IMG/VR virus record: IMGVR_UViG_3300048928_000352
Location: 1-54,331 of that record
DNA: 54,331 nt
Source: a virus
Reading direction: 5' to 3' (one strand)
The translations under genes were made by a program, and so were the position numbers. A model generated the notes under the pieces. The model made no database searches and was not told where the DNA came from. It worked only from the letters and a program-made list of their open reading frames with translations. Positions 16,034 to 25,462 of this stretch are shown in pieces; within the stretch, counting starts at the first letter, position 1; each line of letters begins with the position of its first letter.

Positions 16034-16560
16034 CCCTCGGCGTCACTTCGCGTGCCTCTGTCCTACTGTCCGGCCTTGTCCGACTCGCATTTAGCGCAGT
16101 TGGACAGGCGCAGGCCGCGCCGATACTGGGCTGTCCTACCGTCCAACCTTCACCCGCCCCACGCACACATGAGTCTAGCGGGCACGTAATCGCGCCCATG
16201 GCGCGCACGCGTGCTTTTAGCTTTCTCTCTATACACAAGAGAAAGTTAAATAAGGTAGGACAGTTGGGCGAAGCCCCGAATTTAGGCGCCTGTAGCTGTC
16301 CTACTTCGATTCTGAATAGTGGGACAGGCAGGACAGGGCACCAGAAGCGGTAGCCGATTGAATGCGTTGTCCCTGTGTTGCACCTGCGTCATACCTGTAT
16401 TGCACCCGTATTGCGCCATGGCATTAAAACCCGCTTGCTGCCAGTAAAATCCACCTGTAAAAAGTACCCATCTTCGATAGGTGCGACCGCAAGCAGCGGG
16501 ACTCACCACCACACTAAACCCGGCCGTCGCGCCGGGTTTTTGCGTTTATGGGGTAGGGCG
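16034..16560. other. Gene-poor repeat-rich stretch before the late operon
   Basis: No supported gene. The 9-mer CTGTCCTAC occurs at 16058, 16131 and 16296, and inverted (GTAGGACAG) at 16255; the last two form an inverted repeat. A separate hairpin is at 16221-16245 (CTTTCTCT / AGAGAAAG). Candidates are a replication origin, a late promoter region or a packaging signal. The end holds the terminator at 16516-16541. Confidence 0.5.
16516..16541 (+). terminator. Terminator ahead of prophage holin
   Basis: AAACCCGGC / GCCGGGTTT stem with T-run, 20 bp before the holin start. With a Q-like gene just upstream, it is a natural antitermination target. Confidence 0.75.
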
Positions 16561-16905
16561 ATGACGAACGAGCAGCAAGCGCTTATTGATATGCCGATCT
16601 GGATGGTGATCGTGCTGTCCCTGGTCGGCGGGATATCGGGCGAGGCATGGCGGGCAGACAAAGCCGGTGTAAGCGGCTGGTCATTGATTCGCCGGTTGCT
16701 CCTCCGGTCTGGTGCCTGCGTGGTCTGCGGGCTCTCAACCATGATGTTGCTGCATGCATCGGGCATGTCGGTATTGGCGGCGGGCAGCATTGGCTGTCTC
16801 ACTGCAATGGCCGGCGCCGATGTCGCCATAGGCCTTTACGAACGCTGGGCCGCTAAACGGTTGGGCGTGTGCGATGTGCCGCCCTCGGGGAGCGGTCAGG
16901 CTTGA
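16561..16905 (+). CDS. Phage holin (prophage copy)
   Basis: 114 residues starting MTNEQQALIDMPIWMVIVLS. Hydrophobic helices lie at about 11-30 (PIWMVIVLSLVGGISGEAW) and 55-100 (SGACVVCGLSTMMLLHASGM and GSIGCLTAMAGADVAIGLY). It would make the membrane hole that lets endolysin out. The tailocin copy at 48266-48604 is homologous along its full length (for example CLTAMAGADVAIGLYERWAA in both). It opens the late operon. The start is set by the match to that copy. Confidence 0.85.
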   Translation: MTNEQQALIDMPIWMVIVLSLVGGISGEAWRADKAGVSGWSLIRRLLLRSGACVVCGLSTMMLLHASGMSVLAAGSIGCLTAMAGADVAIGLYERWAAKRLGVCDVPPSGSGQA

Positions 16906-17111
16906 TGGTCTGGAGGCCACGTAATACGTGGCTTGCAGGGGAGTGCGTCAAAATGGTGCGCCGAAAAGTCGCCGGGGACCCTGGGAGCATTCGAGGGACA
17001 CGGGGCATGAAACCCGCGGGAAAGCGTTAGCGGCAGGCCCGCCAGCTTACTGAAATTCAATCCATTGAAATTGAAAGGTTTCCATTGAAAAGCCGTTGAA
17101 AAGGAGGGCTT

Positions 17112-17714
17112 ATGACGGATCCACTGTTCCTGTCTAAAAGCGCTTTCGCGGTTCGCATCGGCAGGACGCCGAGCTACATCACTTGGCTGAAAGACAACAA
17201 CCGCCTGGTGCTTTCGCCGGATGGCAAGAAGGTGGACGTGCTGGCGACTGAAGCGCTGATCCTCGAAACCGCCGACCCCAGCAAGGCTGCCGTCGCGGCT
17301 CGACACCAGCAGGACCGGATCCAGCGTGACGTTTACAGTCAACTGTCCCCCCTGGTCGAGCCGACTAACACGGCTGCGCCGCAGCAGCCTATCTCCGGCG
17401 GTGCGAAGGGCCACGACTTCCAGAAAGCTCGCGCCATGCGCGAACACAACCTGGCGCAACTGGCCGAGATCGAGTTGCACAAGGCTCAGGGCTCGCTGGT
17501 CGCCAGGGACGCGGTAGAGCTTGGTGCCTACAACGCGGGGCGACATCTGCGTGACCAGTTGTTCGGCCTGCTGCCCCAACTGTCCCACAAGCTGGCAGCC
17601 ATGACCGACCCCTGGGACATCGAAAAACACCTGACGGCGACACTCCGTAAATCACTGGAAGAGGCTGAACGCATGTCCTCGTCCGATCTTGAACGAGCGA
17701 TGACGACGAGCTGA
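17112..17714 (+). CDS. Terminase small subunit
   Basis: 200 residues. An N-terminal DNA-binding region (SKSAFAVRIGRTPSYITWLK) resembles Nu1-type HTH, followed by a basic helical part (KARAMREHNLAQLAEIELHK) and a C-terminal segment that likely contacts the large subunit. It recognises phage DNA for packaging. SD AGGAGG lies upstream; the terminase large gene follows after 3 bp. Confidence 0.82.
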   Translation: MTDPLFLSKSAFAVRIGRTPSYITWLKDNNRLVLSPDGKKVDVLATEALILETADPSKAAVAARHQQDRIQRDVYSQLSPLVEPTNTAAPQQPISGGAKGHDFQKARAMREHNLAQLAEIELHKAQGSLVARDAVELGAYNAGRHLRDQLFGLLPQLSHKLAAMTDPWDIEKHLTATLRKSLEEAERMSSSDLERAMTTS

Positions 17715-17717
17715 CCT

Positions 17718-19742
17718 ATGACCACGGAATTCCCTGACGGTGACCGTGCGTACCGTGAGGCGTATTTCCGTGGGCTACGACCCGACCCAGACCTCTGGAT
17801 CGACGAGTGGGCCGACGAGTACATGCGCATCCCGCGAGACACTGGCGCGCCTGAACCTGGCCAGTACCGCACCGACCGGACGCCCTATGCCCGAGAGCCG
17901 ATGCGGTGCCTGTCACCGGCGCACCCCTGCCGGCGAGTGGTCACCATGGTGGCTTCGCAGTTGATGAAAACGCAGATCGCCTTGAACTGGATGGGTGGCC
18001 TGATCCATATGGCCCCGTCCAACATCTTGGCGTTGTTGCCCAGCCTGGGCCTGTCCAAGCGTGTTTCCGGGCGGATAAGCAAAACGATCAAGGCAACCCC
18101 GGAGCTGGCAAAGCGGGTAGCGGCCAGCCGCTCGCGGGATGCCCGCAATACCATGGACACCAAGGAGTTCGAGGGCGGCGCCTTGTATGTCACGACGGCG
18201 GGCTCTGCGGCCAACCTGTCCGAGCTGTCGGCGCGCTACATCTACGGCGACGAGGTTGACCGGTGGGAGAACGACGTCGGCCAGGAAGGTGACCCTATCG
18301 TTCTGGCGGAAACGCGGGCGACCAACTTTGGCCGCAACGCGAAGATCTACTTCTCCAGCTCGCCGACGATCAAGGGCGCCTCGCGGATCTCGGACCTGTT
18401 CGAGTCCAGTGACCAGCGTTACTACTACGTGCCATGCCCCACCTGCGGGCATATGCAGGTGCTTGAGTGGGAGCGGTTGCTCTACAGCAAGGACTACAGC
18501 ACGGTTCACTACCAGTGCGCCGCGCCAGAATGTGATGTGCTGATCGAGGAGCATCACAAGACCGACATGCTGGCCCGTGGTGAGTGGCGTGCCCATGGCA
18601 GCGGCGACGGCAAGACGGTCGGTTTCCACCTGAACGCGCTCTATTCGCCGATTGGTTGGAAGGACTGGGCCTCTCTTGCCGAGGAGTTCGAAGACGCCAA
18701 GAAGGCCCAGGCCAAGGGCGACATGGGCTTGATGCAGGTGTTCTACAACACCCGTCTCGCCAAGGTATGGGACAGCGCGCAAGAGCAGACCAAGGCCGAG
18801 GTGTTGGTCGCTCGGGCACGACTGGAGACCTACACCCTCGGCAGTATGCCGGCGGGCGTACTAATGCTGACCGGCGCCGTCGACGTTCAGGCCAACCGCC
18901 TGGAGCTGATGGTAATGGGCTTCGGCGTCGGCATGGAACGTTGGGTAGTCGACCACCAGGTAATCTGGGGCGACCCTGCCGATGAGCGCACGTGGGCGGT
19001 GTTGGACGAGAAACTCAAGGTTCGATACCGCCATCCCTGCGGCGTCGGTTTGGCGATCCTGGCGACGGGCGTCGACTCCGGCGGTCATCACACTGACGAG
19101 GTATACCAGTTCTGCCGTGTGCGACGCTGGCGCAATATCTTCGCCATCAAGGGCGCGAGCAAGCCTGGCAAGCCGGTGATTGCTCAGCGGCCATCCATGG
19201 TCGACGTGACTTGGAAGGGCCAGACCGAACGCGGCGGCGCCGAGCTGTGGTTTGTCGGCACCGACACCGCGAAGGACTGGATCTACAACCGCTACGCCTT
19301 CGAGGATGGCCCTGGCTCGCTGCACTTTGCCAACGACCTGCCGGACGAGTTTTTCGCCCAGTGCGTTGCCGAGCGCAAGGTCGCCCGATACGTCAAAGGC
19401 TATAAGCGTATCGAGTGGGTCAAGGGCAAGGCAGAGCGCAACGAAGCGCTCGACCTGATGGTGTACTGCCTGGCAATGGCGCACTACCTCGGCATCAACC
19501 GGTACCAGGAACACGACTGGGAGCGGGTGCGACAAGCGCTGGCTCAGTCCGGTTTGTTCGACGATGTGGTGGGCGTAAAGCCGGTGCAGGGCGAACGCGT
19601 CGACGCTGACGACACAACGGCACCGGTTGCGGCGCGTCAGTCGCTTCCATCACCGGCACCGGTTGCACCTGTCGCCCAATCGCGACCTGCCGCACCCCCG
19701 CAACGCCGTCGTTCCACCAGCGGCTATCTGAAGAGAAATTGA
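17718..19742 (+). CDS. Terminase large subunit (GpA family)
   Basis: 674 residues. The ATPase has a modified Walker A (VASQLMKTQIALNW, about residue 77) and a Walker B (YIYGDEVDRW, about 172), as in lambda gpA. The nuclease region holds LATGVDSGGHHTDEV (about 448-462) and later acidic residues (ALDLMVYCLAMAHYL near 585). A Cys-rich patch (CPTCGHMQ ... CAAPECD) at about 240-275 is also typical. It cuts concatemers and drives DNA into the head. The C-terminal 60 residues are Pro/Ala-rich. Confidence 0.95.
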   Translation: MTTEFPDGDRAYREAYFRGLRPDPDLWIDEWADEYMRIPRDTGAPEPGQYRTDRTPYAREPMRCLSPAHPCRRVVTMVASQLMKTQIALNWMGGLIHMAPSNILALLPSLGLSKRVSGRISKTIKATPELAKRVAASRSRDARNTMDTKEFEGGALYVTTAGSAANLSELSARYIYGDEVDRWENDVGQEGDPIVLAETRATNFGRNAKIYFSSSPTIKGASRISDLFESSDQRYYYVPCPTCGHMQVLEWERLLYSKDYSTVHYQCAAPECDVLIEEHHKTDMLARGEWRAHGSGDGKTVGFHLNALYSPIGWKDWASLAEEFEDAKKAQAKGDMGLMQVFYNTRLAKVWDSAQEQTKAEVLVARARLETYTLGSMPAGVLMLTGAVDVQANRLELMVMGFGVGMERWVVDHQVIWGDPADERTWAVLDEKLKVRYRHPCGVGLAILATGVDSGGHHTDEVYQFCRVRRWRNIFAIKGASKPGKPVIAQRPSMVDVTWKGQTERGGAELWFVGTDTAKDWIYNRYAFEDGPGSLHFANDLPDEFFAQCVAERKVARYVKGYKRIEWVKGKAERNEALDLMVYCLAMAHYLGINRYQEHDWERVRQALAQSGLFDDVVGVKPVQGERVDADDTTAPVAARQSLPSPAPVAPVAQSRPAAPPQRRRSTSGYLKRN

Positions 19743-19743
19743 T

Positions 19744-19950
19744 ATGTCGTTTACCCCGAAGCACCTCGAAGTCATCGAGCGCGCCATCGCACGCGGTGAA
19801 AAGACCGTGCGCTACAGCGACCGCACGGTGGAATACCGCTCCATCGACGAACTGCTCAAGGCCCGCGACGAGATTCGCACGTCGCTGATCCAGGCCGCCG
19901 GACCCCGCTCTCGCGTGGTTCGGCTTACCCACGGAGGCAAAGGGATCTGA
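19744..19950 (+). CDS. gpW-like head-tail joining protein
   Basis: 68 residues. FTPKHLEVIERAIARGEKTV and ...DELLKARDEIRT are typical of lambda W-type proteins that close the filled head below the portal. Position between the terminase and portal genes, with a 1-bp overlap with the portal start, matches lambda order. Confidence 0.8.
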   Translation: MSFTPKHLEVIERAIARGEKTVRYSDRTVEYRSIDELLKARDEIRTSLIQAAGPRSRVVRLTHGGKGI

Positions 19951-21431
19951 TGGCCCGACAATTTCCGACGCTCTCGCGTAGTGGATTCTTGCTTCCGTCG
20001 AACATCAAGGCCAGTTACGAAGGCGCCGGGGAGGGCCGCCGTTCGGCGAGCTGGGAAGCCAGCGACAACGGCATTAACAGCATCAACACTCCGGCGCTGC
20101 GAAACCTGCGCGCCCGTTCGCGGGCGGCGGTGCGCAATGATCCATACGCCTTCAATGTCATCGACAAGCGTGTCAGCAATCTGATCGGCACCGGCATTAC
20201 ACCCCGGCCGACAACCGATGACGCAGCGTTGCGGAAGGTGAAGCAACAGCTGTGGGATGACTGGGTGGACGAAGCGGACGCTGACGAGCTAACTGACTTC
20301 TACGGCATGCAAGCGCTGGTCGCTCGCACCGTTGAAACCGCCGGCGAGTGCTTTGTTCGGTTACGTCCTCGCAGCCTGGATGAAGGGTTGGCGGTACCGT
20401 TGCAGTTGCAGACCCTGGCTCCGGAATTCGTCCCACACGATAAGTTCGAGACCACCAAAAACGGCAACATCATCCGCGCCGGGATTGAGTTCAATCCGGC
20501 CGGCAAGCGCGTGGCTTATTGGATGTATCGCTCGCACCCTCGCGATTCTTCATCGTTGAACAGCGGTTACAACCAATTGGTGCGAGTTCCAGCTTCGCAG
20601 GTGTTGCACATCTTTGAACCGGTGGAACCTGGCCAGTTGCGAGGTGTTCCGCGCTTGGCGCCGGTGCTGAAGCGTCTTCGCAGTTTGGACAACTACGATG
20701 ATGCCGTGTTGTTCCGCCAAGAGGTTGCCAACCTGTTCGCAGGTTTCATTAGCAGGCCGCCGCCCGATGCAGGGCAAACACCCCGTGATCCTGTCACCGG
20801 GCAATTACTGGTCACCGACCGCGACGGTTTCACACCGATGGTCGCGCTGGAGCCCGGCACCATGCAGGAGCTGGCACCTGGTGAGGAGGTCGAGTTCTCC
20901 AAGCCACCGGACGCCGGCAACAACTACCCGGATTTTATGCGGCAGCAACTTATGGCCGCGGCGGCAGGTTCGGGCACGCCCTACGAGATCCTCACCGGCG
21001 ACATGCGGGAGGTTAACGATAGGGCGCTACGGGTTGTACTCAACGAGTTCCGGCGGCGCCTGGAGCAGCTGCAATTTGGCGTTTATGTGCATCAGCTCTG
21101 TCGCCCGGTGCGGGCAGCATGGATGGACATGGCGGTGTTATCTGGCGCCTTTGTGCTGGAGGACTACGCGCAACGGCGTCGCGAATACCTGCGCACGCGT
21201 TGGGTACCGCAGGGCTGGGCCTACATTCAGCCGGTGCAGGACGTTCAGGCGCGGCGGATGGAAGTGCAGGCGGGTTTCGCCTCTCGCAGCGAGATGGTGT
21301 TGCGCACCGGCTATGACGCGGAAACGGTCGACGCGGAAAACGCCGCCGACCTCGCCAGGGCTACAGACCTCGGCCTCAACTACACGACTCTTGAAGCCAT
21401 CGAAGTGATCGATGACAAGGAACAACCATGA
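19950..21431 (+). CDS. Portal protein (lambda gpB family)
   Basis: 493 residues. Landmarks are LRARSRAAVRNDPYAFNVID near the N-terminus, HIFEPVEPGQLRGVPRLAPV (about 211-230) and SGTPYEILTGDMREVNDRAL (about 345-364), all standard for lambda-type portals. It forms the twelve-part ring at the DNA-entry vertex. It overlaps the protease gene by 4 bp (ATGA). Confidence 0.95.
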   Translation: MARQFPTLSRSGFLLPSNIKASYEGAGEGRRSASWEASDNGINSINTPALRNLRARSRAAVRNDPYAFNVIDKRVSNLIGTGITPRPTTDDAALRKVKQQLWDDWVDEADADELTDFYGMQALVARTVETAGECFVRLRPRSLDEGLAVPLQLQTLAPEFVPHDKFETTKNGNIIRAGIEFNPAGKRVAYWMYRSHPRDSSSLNSGYNQLVRVPASQVLHIFEPVEPGQLRGVPRLAPVLKRLRSLDNYDDAVLFRQEVANLFAGFISRPPPDAGQTPRDPVTGQLLVTDRDGFTPMVALEPGTMQELAPGEEVEFSKPPDAGNNYPDFMRQQLMAAAAGSGTPYEILTGDMREVNDRALRVVLNEFRRRLEQLQFGVYVHQLCRPVRAAWMDMAVLSGAFVLEDYAQRRREYLRTRWVPQGWAYIQPVQDVQARRMEVQAGFASRSEMVLRTGYDAETVDAENAADLARATDLGLNYTTLEAIEVIDDKEQP

Positions 21432-22570
21432 GTAAAAAAGCGCTACCGCGCATCTATGACAAGGCTGGCAAGCAGGTAAAAGTCACGGATAAAAGTTGGT
21501 ACACCCTCAGGGCTAGCGGCGAAGCCGAGCAACACGCTATCGAAGTGTTCGTATACGGCGAGATCGGTACCTGGGGCGTTACCGCCAATCAGTTCGTACA
21601 GGACTTGCGCGCCATGGATAACGGCGTCTCACCTGTAATCGTCGCGTTCAACAGTATTGGTGGTGACCTGTTCGACGGGCTGGCGATCCACAACGCGCTG
21701 TCGCGCTTGGGAGAGCGCTGTACCGGTCGTATTGACGCCCTGGCAGCCAGCGCGGCCAGTGTTGCCGTCTGCGGCGCTCACCGGGTGGTGATCGCGGCCA
21801 ACGCCATGTTGATGATCCACAACCCCTACACCTATACCGGTGGTGATGCCGAAGATTTCCGTCGGGTCGCTGATGTACTGGACCAGACCCTGGAGTCGAT
21901 TATCGCGGCCTACAAGTCAAAGGCGCCGGATATCGACGAGGCCGAGCTGCGGCGTATGGTCAACGCTGAGACTTGGCTCACAGCCAATGAGGCGGTGGCG
22001 TTGGGCCTGGCGGATGAGGTGGGTGATGGTCTCAAGGTCAAAGCCTGTCTCGGCCAGGGCAGTGTGCTGCAGCGGTTCCAGCATGCGCCGGCCGAGCTAC
22101 TCGCGCAGATGGATGAAGAGCCCGAGGTGGATCCGCCAGAGCCTGGTGATCCACCGGAACCGGCGCCCGTGCTGGATGCGGCCATGCTGGCGCTGATGGT
22201 CACTCAGGGGTGTGCGGCGGCGGGCATCAGCAACCTGGTGGATCCGCTGCTCGCGACTACCAAGCTGGAAAGCGAAGCGGTGGTCCAGGCTGCGCTGACC
22301 AGGGCGAAAGCGCTTCACGGTCTTTGTGTCGCGGCACGACTGCCGGAACTGACCGGTGAGTTTATCTCAGCGGGCTTGGACGAAGCCGCTGTAAGGGCTC
22401 GCCTGTTCGACAAACTGGTGGGCAATGGTGGCGGCTTTGAGATCGACAACAGCCTGCCGCTGGACGATGACCCAGCACCCACTATCAAGGCCAAACAGGC
22501 TGACCCCAACGCGATCTGGGCTTCCCGTCAGGCGGCGCAGAACGGCAACTCGAAAGGAGCAAGAACATGA
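21428..22570 (+). CDS. Prohead protease (ClpP/S14 type) with possible scaffold C-terminus
   Basis: 380 residues. The N-terminal 200 residues are ClpP-like: NSIGGDLFDGLAIHNAL, the Ser in ALAASAASVAV (about residue 108) and the His in MLMIHNP (about 131). Past about residue 225 is a Pro/Glu-rich linker (EEPEVDPPEPGDPPEPAP) and a helical tail of about 130 residues that may serve as internal scaffold, as Nu3 does inside lambda C. It matures the capsid. The stop overlaps the decoration gene start. Confidence 0.88.
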   Translation: MSKKALPRIYDKAGKQVKVTDKSWYTLRASGEAEQHAIEVFVYGEIGTWGVTANQFVQDLRAMDNGVSPVIVAFNSIGGDLFDGLAIHNALSRLGERCTGRIDALAASAASVAVCGAHRVVIAANAMLMIHNPYTYTGGDAEDFRRVADVLDQTLESIIAAYKSKAPDIDEAELRRMVNAETWLTANEAVALGLADEVGDGLKVKACLGQGSVLQRFQHAPAELLAQMDEEPEVDPPEPGDPPEPAPVLDAAMLALMVTQGCAAAGISNLVDPLLATTKLESEAVVQAALTRAKALHGLCVAARLPELTGEFISAGLDEAAVRARLFDKLVGNGGGFEIDNSLPLDDDPAPTIKAKQADPNAIWASRQAAQNGNSKGART

Positions 22571-22905
22571 AAACTGAATCGATGCATGCAGGTGAGTTCC
22601 TGCTGTCCGAAGGCGCCGGCAATATTTCCCGCGAAGCGATCAACGTCGCGGCAGGTGCAGCCCTGGAGCCAGGCCAGATCCTTGGCTTGGTCACCCTCAC
22701 TGGCGAGTTTGCCCCGTACCACCCAGCCGCCGAGGACGGCACCGAGAACGCCATCGCGATCCTCTATGGGCCGCTGGGTGAATCCGATGTGCCCCGGCGT
22801 GGTCGCGCCATCGTACGGCTGGCCGAGGTCAGCGAAGCGCACTTGACCGGACTCGACCCCGCCGCCGAAAAGGCCCTGGCCGCCCATTTCGTGATCGTCC
22901 GCTAA
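22567..22905 (+). CDS. Head decoration protein (gpD family)
   Basis: 112 residues. LLSEGAGNISREAINVAA, LEPGQILGLVT and GRAIVRLAEVSEAHLTGLD match the gpD-type trimer that stabilises expanded lambda-like capsids. It starts four bases inside the protease stop (ATGA) and is followed by a hairpin linker before the capsid gene. Confidence 0.9.
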   Translation: MKTESMHAGEFLLSEGAGNISREAINVAAGAALEPGQILGLVTLTGEFAPYHPAAEDGTENAIAILYGPLGESDVPRRGRAIVRLAEVSEAHLTGLDPAAEKALAAHFVIVR

Positions 22906-22925
22906 GGCGTTCACCTCATATATCC

Positions 22926-22958
22926 ATCCCGCAGAGTGCGGGATTTTTCGTTTCTGGA
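22926..22958 (+). repeat. Hairpin linker L1 (stem, T-run, SD)
   Basis: ATCCCGCA / TGCGGGAT stem and T-run, running into TTTCTGGAG, the SD of the capsid gene. The same design recurs at 26039, 30542, 36825 and, in the tailocin, 53292. Confidence 0.6.
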
Positions 22959-22967
22959 GAGTGCCCC

Positions 22968-23963
22968 ATGGCCGATATCGCCATTTTTGAAGACGATGCG
23001 TTCAGCGTCTCCTCGCTGACCGCTGCAATCAATGAACAGGAATACTTGCCGGGCCGCATCAGCAGCCTTGGCCTTTTCCGCGAAGAGGGCATCAGCACGT
23101 TGACCGTGCAGATCGAGAAAGACGGCGACACCCTGGCCCTGGTGCCATCGGGCGAACGCGGCACCTCGGGCCTGGTGGTTGGCGGGACCAAGCGCACGTT
23201 GATCCCATTCAACACTGTGCACCTGCCAGAGCGCTTCACCATCAAGGCTGACGAGATCCAGGGCATTCGCGCCTTCGGTACCCGCAGCGAATTGCAGGCC
23301 GTGCAGGATGTGGTCAACAAGCGCCTGGCGAAGGCCCGACGACAGCTGGATGCCACCCACGAATTCCAGCGCATGGGCGCGTTGAACGGTCAGGTGCTGG
23401 ACGCCGATGGCAAGACGGTTCTGTTGGACATTTATAAATCCTTCGGTGTGAATCGTCAGAAGCTTCAGATGGGCTTGAACAGTCCAGACACCGAGCTGCG
23501 GGTCAAATGCGGCGAAGCGTTGGACATGCAGGAGGAAGCCCTCGGCAGCGTCACCAGTAGCGGCTCCCGCGCGATGTGTGGCAAGAACTTCTGGAACAAG
23601 CTCATCGTGCATAAGTCGGTAAAGGAGACCTACCTCAACACCATGCAGGCCGCGTCCCTGCGTGGCGATGCCCGTGAAAGCTTCGAGTTCGGTGGGATCG
23701 TCTGGGAGCGTTATCGCGGCAAGGTGGCCGGTGTTGCGTTCGTCCACGACGACAAGGCCCTACTGATCCCAGAGGGCGTGCCGGATCTGTATATCTCGTC
23801 CTTCGCGCCGGCCGACTACATGGAAACGGTCAACACCCAGGGCATCCCGTACTACAGCAAGATCGAGCCGCTGCCGTTCAACAAAGGCGTTGCCGGTGAA
23901 GCCCAATCCAACCCGCTGCACCTGTGCACGCGGCCTCGGGCGCAGATCCTGCTGGAGATGTGA
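22968..23963 (+). CDS. Major capsid protein (gpE family)
   Basis: 331 residues. FEDDAFSVSSLTAAINEQEY at the start, the E-loop region around SGERGTSGLVVGG, and the C-terminal SNPLHLCTRPRAQILLEM are typical of lambda E-type (HK97-fold) coat proteins. It is preceded by its own hairpin-SD linker, which may allow higher expression than its neighbours. Confidence 0.95.
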   Translation: MADIAIFEDDAFSVSSLTAAINEQEYLPGRISSLGLFREEGISTLTVQIEKDGDTLALVPSGERGTSGLVVGGTKRTLIPFNTVHLPERFTIKADEIQGIRAFGTRSELQAVQDVVNKRLAKARRQLDATHEFQRMGALNGQVLDADGKTVLLDIYKSFGVNRQKLQMGLNSPDTELRVKCGEALDMQEEALGSVTSSGSRAMCGKNFWNKLIVHKSVKETYLNTMQAASLRGDARESFEFGGIVWERYRGKVAGVAFVHDDKALLIPEGVPDLYISSFAPADYMETVNTQGIPYYSKIEPLPFNKGVAGEAQSNPLHLCTRPRAQILLEM

Positions 23964-23965
23964 TT

Positions 23966-24286
23966 GTGGCCTTCCGCGATCTGATCGACGACATCGACGA
24001 CGTGGTCTTTGAAACCCTGGGCGACAGTGCGGTGATCGAAGGTCGCGCCGAGCCGGTGCTGGGGATGTTCTCGGCACCCTGGAAACAGCCCCAGTTCGGC
24101 AAGCTCAACACCGGTCTGCGGGAGCCGCGCTTTGAGATCCGCGTCAAGGATTCGGACGGGTTGGTGAAAGGCTTACGGGTCAGTGTTGATCTGCCGGCGT
24201 TGGATGGCGGCGGCGACTATGACCTGCTCCAGCTCGAACCTGACGGTAATGGCCTGGTGGCCTTGATCTTGAGGAAACGGCCATGA
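23966..24286 (+). CDS. Head-tail attachment protein (FII-like)
   Basis: About 106 residues from the GTG at 23966, three bases after the capsid stop. The start MAFRDLIDDIDDVVFETLGD and short beta-rich body match lambda FII-like adaptors, which form the surface to which tails bind. It overlaps the gpZ gene by 4 bp (ATGA). Confidence 0.78.
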   Translation: MAFRDLIDDIDDVVFETLGDSAVIEGRAEPVLGMFSAPWKQPQFGKLNTGLREPRFEIRVKDSDGLVKGLRVSVDLPALDGGGDYDLLQLEPDGNGLVALILRKRP

Positions 24287-24939
24287 GTGTCGGCAGCCAT
24301 ACCCAGCAGAAACGTGACGGAGGGATGCTCAACATCCAGCCGTCGGCGGTTCATGTTCAGGCTCTGAAAGAGTTCGGCGAGCTGGTGCCCAAGGCAGCGG
24401 CGGCGGCCCAGCGGCGTGCAATCAACAAGACAATCCGTTGGCTGCGCACCCACATTGCACGGGCTGTCGGCAAGCAGGAGCGGATCGCCATCGGCGCTGT
24501 CCGGCAACGTCTTCGGGCGTATCCGGTGACCGGCGGCGATATGCGCGGCAAGTTGTGGTTCGGCATCAATGCCATTGAAGCCAGCCGCACTGGCCGGGCA
24601 CGGCAAACCGGCGCAGGTGTTTCGGTTGCCGGTCGGCGTTACAAAGGGGCTTTCTTCAAGAAGGTCTACGGCAGTAACGCGGATATCTGGATTCGCACGT
24701 CCAGCAAACACTTCAATACCACCGATTACCCGGATGCCGCTCAGGGTGGCAGACGCTCGGGCTTTGTCGAGGAAAACGACAACCGTTTCCCCCTGGCTAA
24801 AGCCAAGGTGTCGTTGGAGCAAGTGCGACCGCACTTCGATGCCTGGGTGAAACGTGCCGATGAACGCCTGCTGGAGATCCTCACGCAGGAACTCAACTTT
24901 GAACTGCAGAAGTATTTGAAGGGGACGCCGCGTGTCTGA
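24283..24939 (+). CDS. Minor tail protein Z-like / tail completion protein
   Basis: 218 residues. VPKAAAAAQRRAINKTIRWL, then FFKKVYGSNADIWIRTSSKH, is the pattern of the lambda gpZ family, which joins the tail tube end to the head. It overlaps the next gene by 8 bp. Confidence 0.82.
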   Translation: MSVGSHTQQKRDGGMLNIQPSAVHVQALKEFGELVPKAAAAAQRRAINKTIRWLRTHIARAVGKQERIAIGAVRQRLRAYPVTGGDMRGKLWFGINAIEASRTGRARQTGAGVSVAGRRYKGAFFKKVYGSNADIWIRTSSKHFNTTDYPDAAQGGRRSGFVEENDNRFPLAKAKVSLEQVRPHFDAWVKRADERLLEILTQELNFELQKYLKGTPRV

Positions 24940-25462
24940 CGAAACGTTGAGCCTCGACCAACTTTATCAAGCTATTGAGCAGCACTTGCAGCAACATCTA
25001 CCAGGTGTTCAAAGCGTTGCGGCGTGGCCGAACATTGAGGATCACATTGCCTTGCCGGCGGTGTTCCTGGAGATGTCTGAGATCGAGCCAGGTACTGATC
25101 TCGGAACGGGTGAAACCACCCTGGTTTGCAAGTTCGAAGCGCGGATCATTGTTGACCCGATTAGGCCCGATCATCACCGCCAGGTTGTGCAGCTAGCGAC
25201 CCAACTGATTGTGTTGTTGCGGGCGCAGAACTGGGGCCTGGAAGTCGAATGTGCTGAGTTTATCCAAGCGGTACAGGACTGGACCCGCCCTGAGCTGGAT
25301 GGCTACACCGTCTGGCTTGTGGAGTGGAATCAGACGATTTATCTCGGTACCGAAGAATGGCCTTGGCCGGATGAGCCCCCGGGCACGCTGCTAATCGGTG
25401 TCAGCCCGGACATCGGCCCGGGCAGCCGAGATCAGTACGTCGCGCCGGAGCGCTTGGAATGA
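24932..25462 (+). CDS. Tail terminator-like protein
   Basis: 176 residues. Placement between gpZ and the baseplate genes, and the motif YTVWLVEWNQTIYLG, which resembles YDTWTVSFTQTLYIG in the tailocin protein at 48627-49142, suggest a tail-end or connector protein. Function inferred from position and this similarity. Confidence 0.55.
   Translation: MSDETLSLDQLYQAIEQHLQQHLPGVQSVAAWPNIEDHIALPAVFLEMSEIEPGTDLGTGETTLVCKFEARIIVDPIRPDHHRQVVQLATQLIVLLRAQNWGLEVECAEFIQAVQDWTRPELDGYTVWLVEWNQTIYLGTEEWPWPDEPPGTLLIGVSPDIGPGSRDQYVAPERLE

Noticed and set aside
16030-16353. 107-codon frame after the Q-like gene
   Set aside because: It spans the CTGTCCTAC repeats and hairpins, has low-complexity content and no SD.
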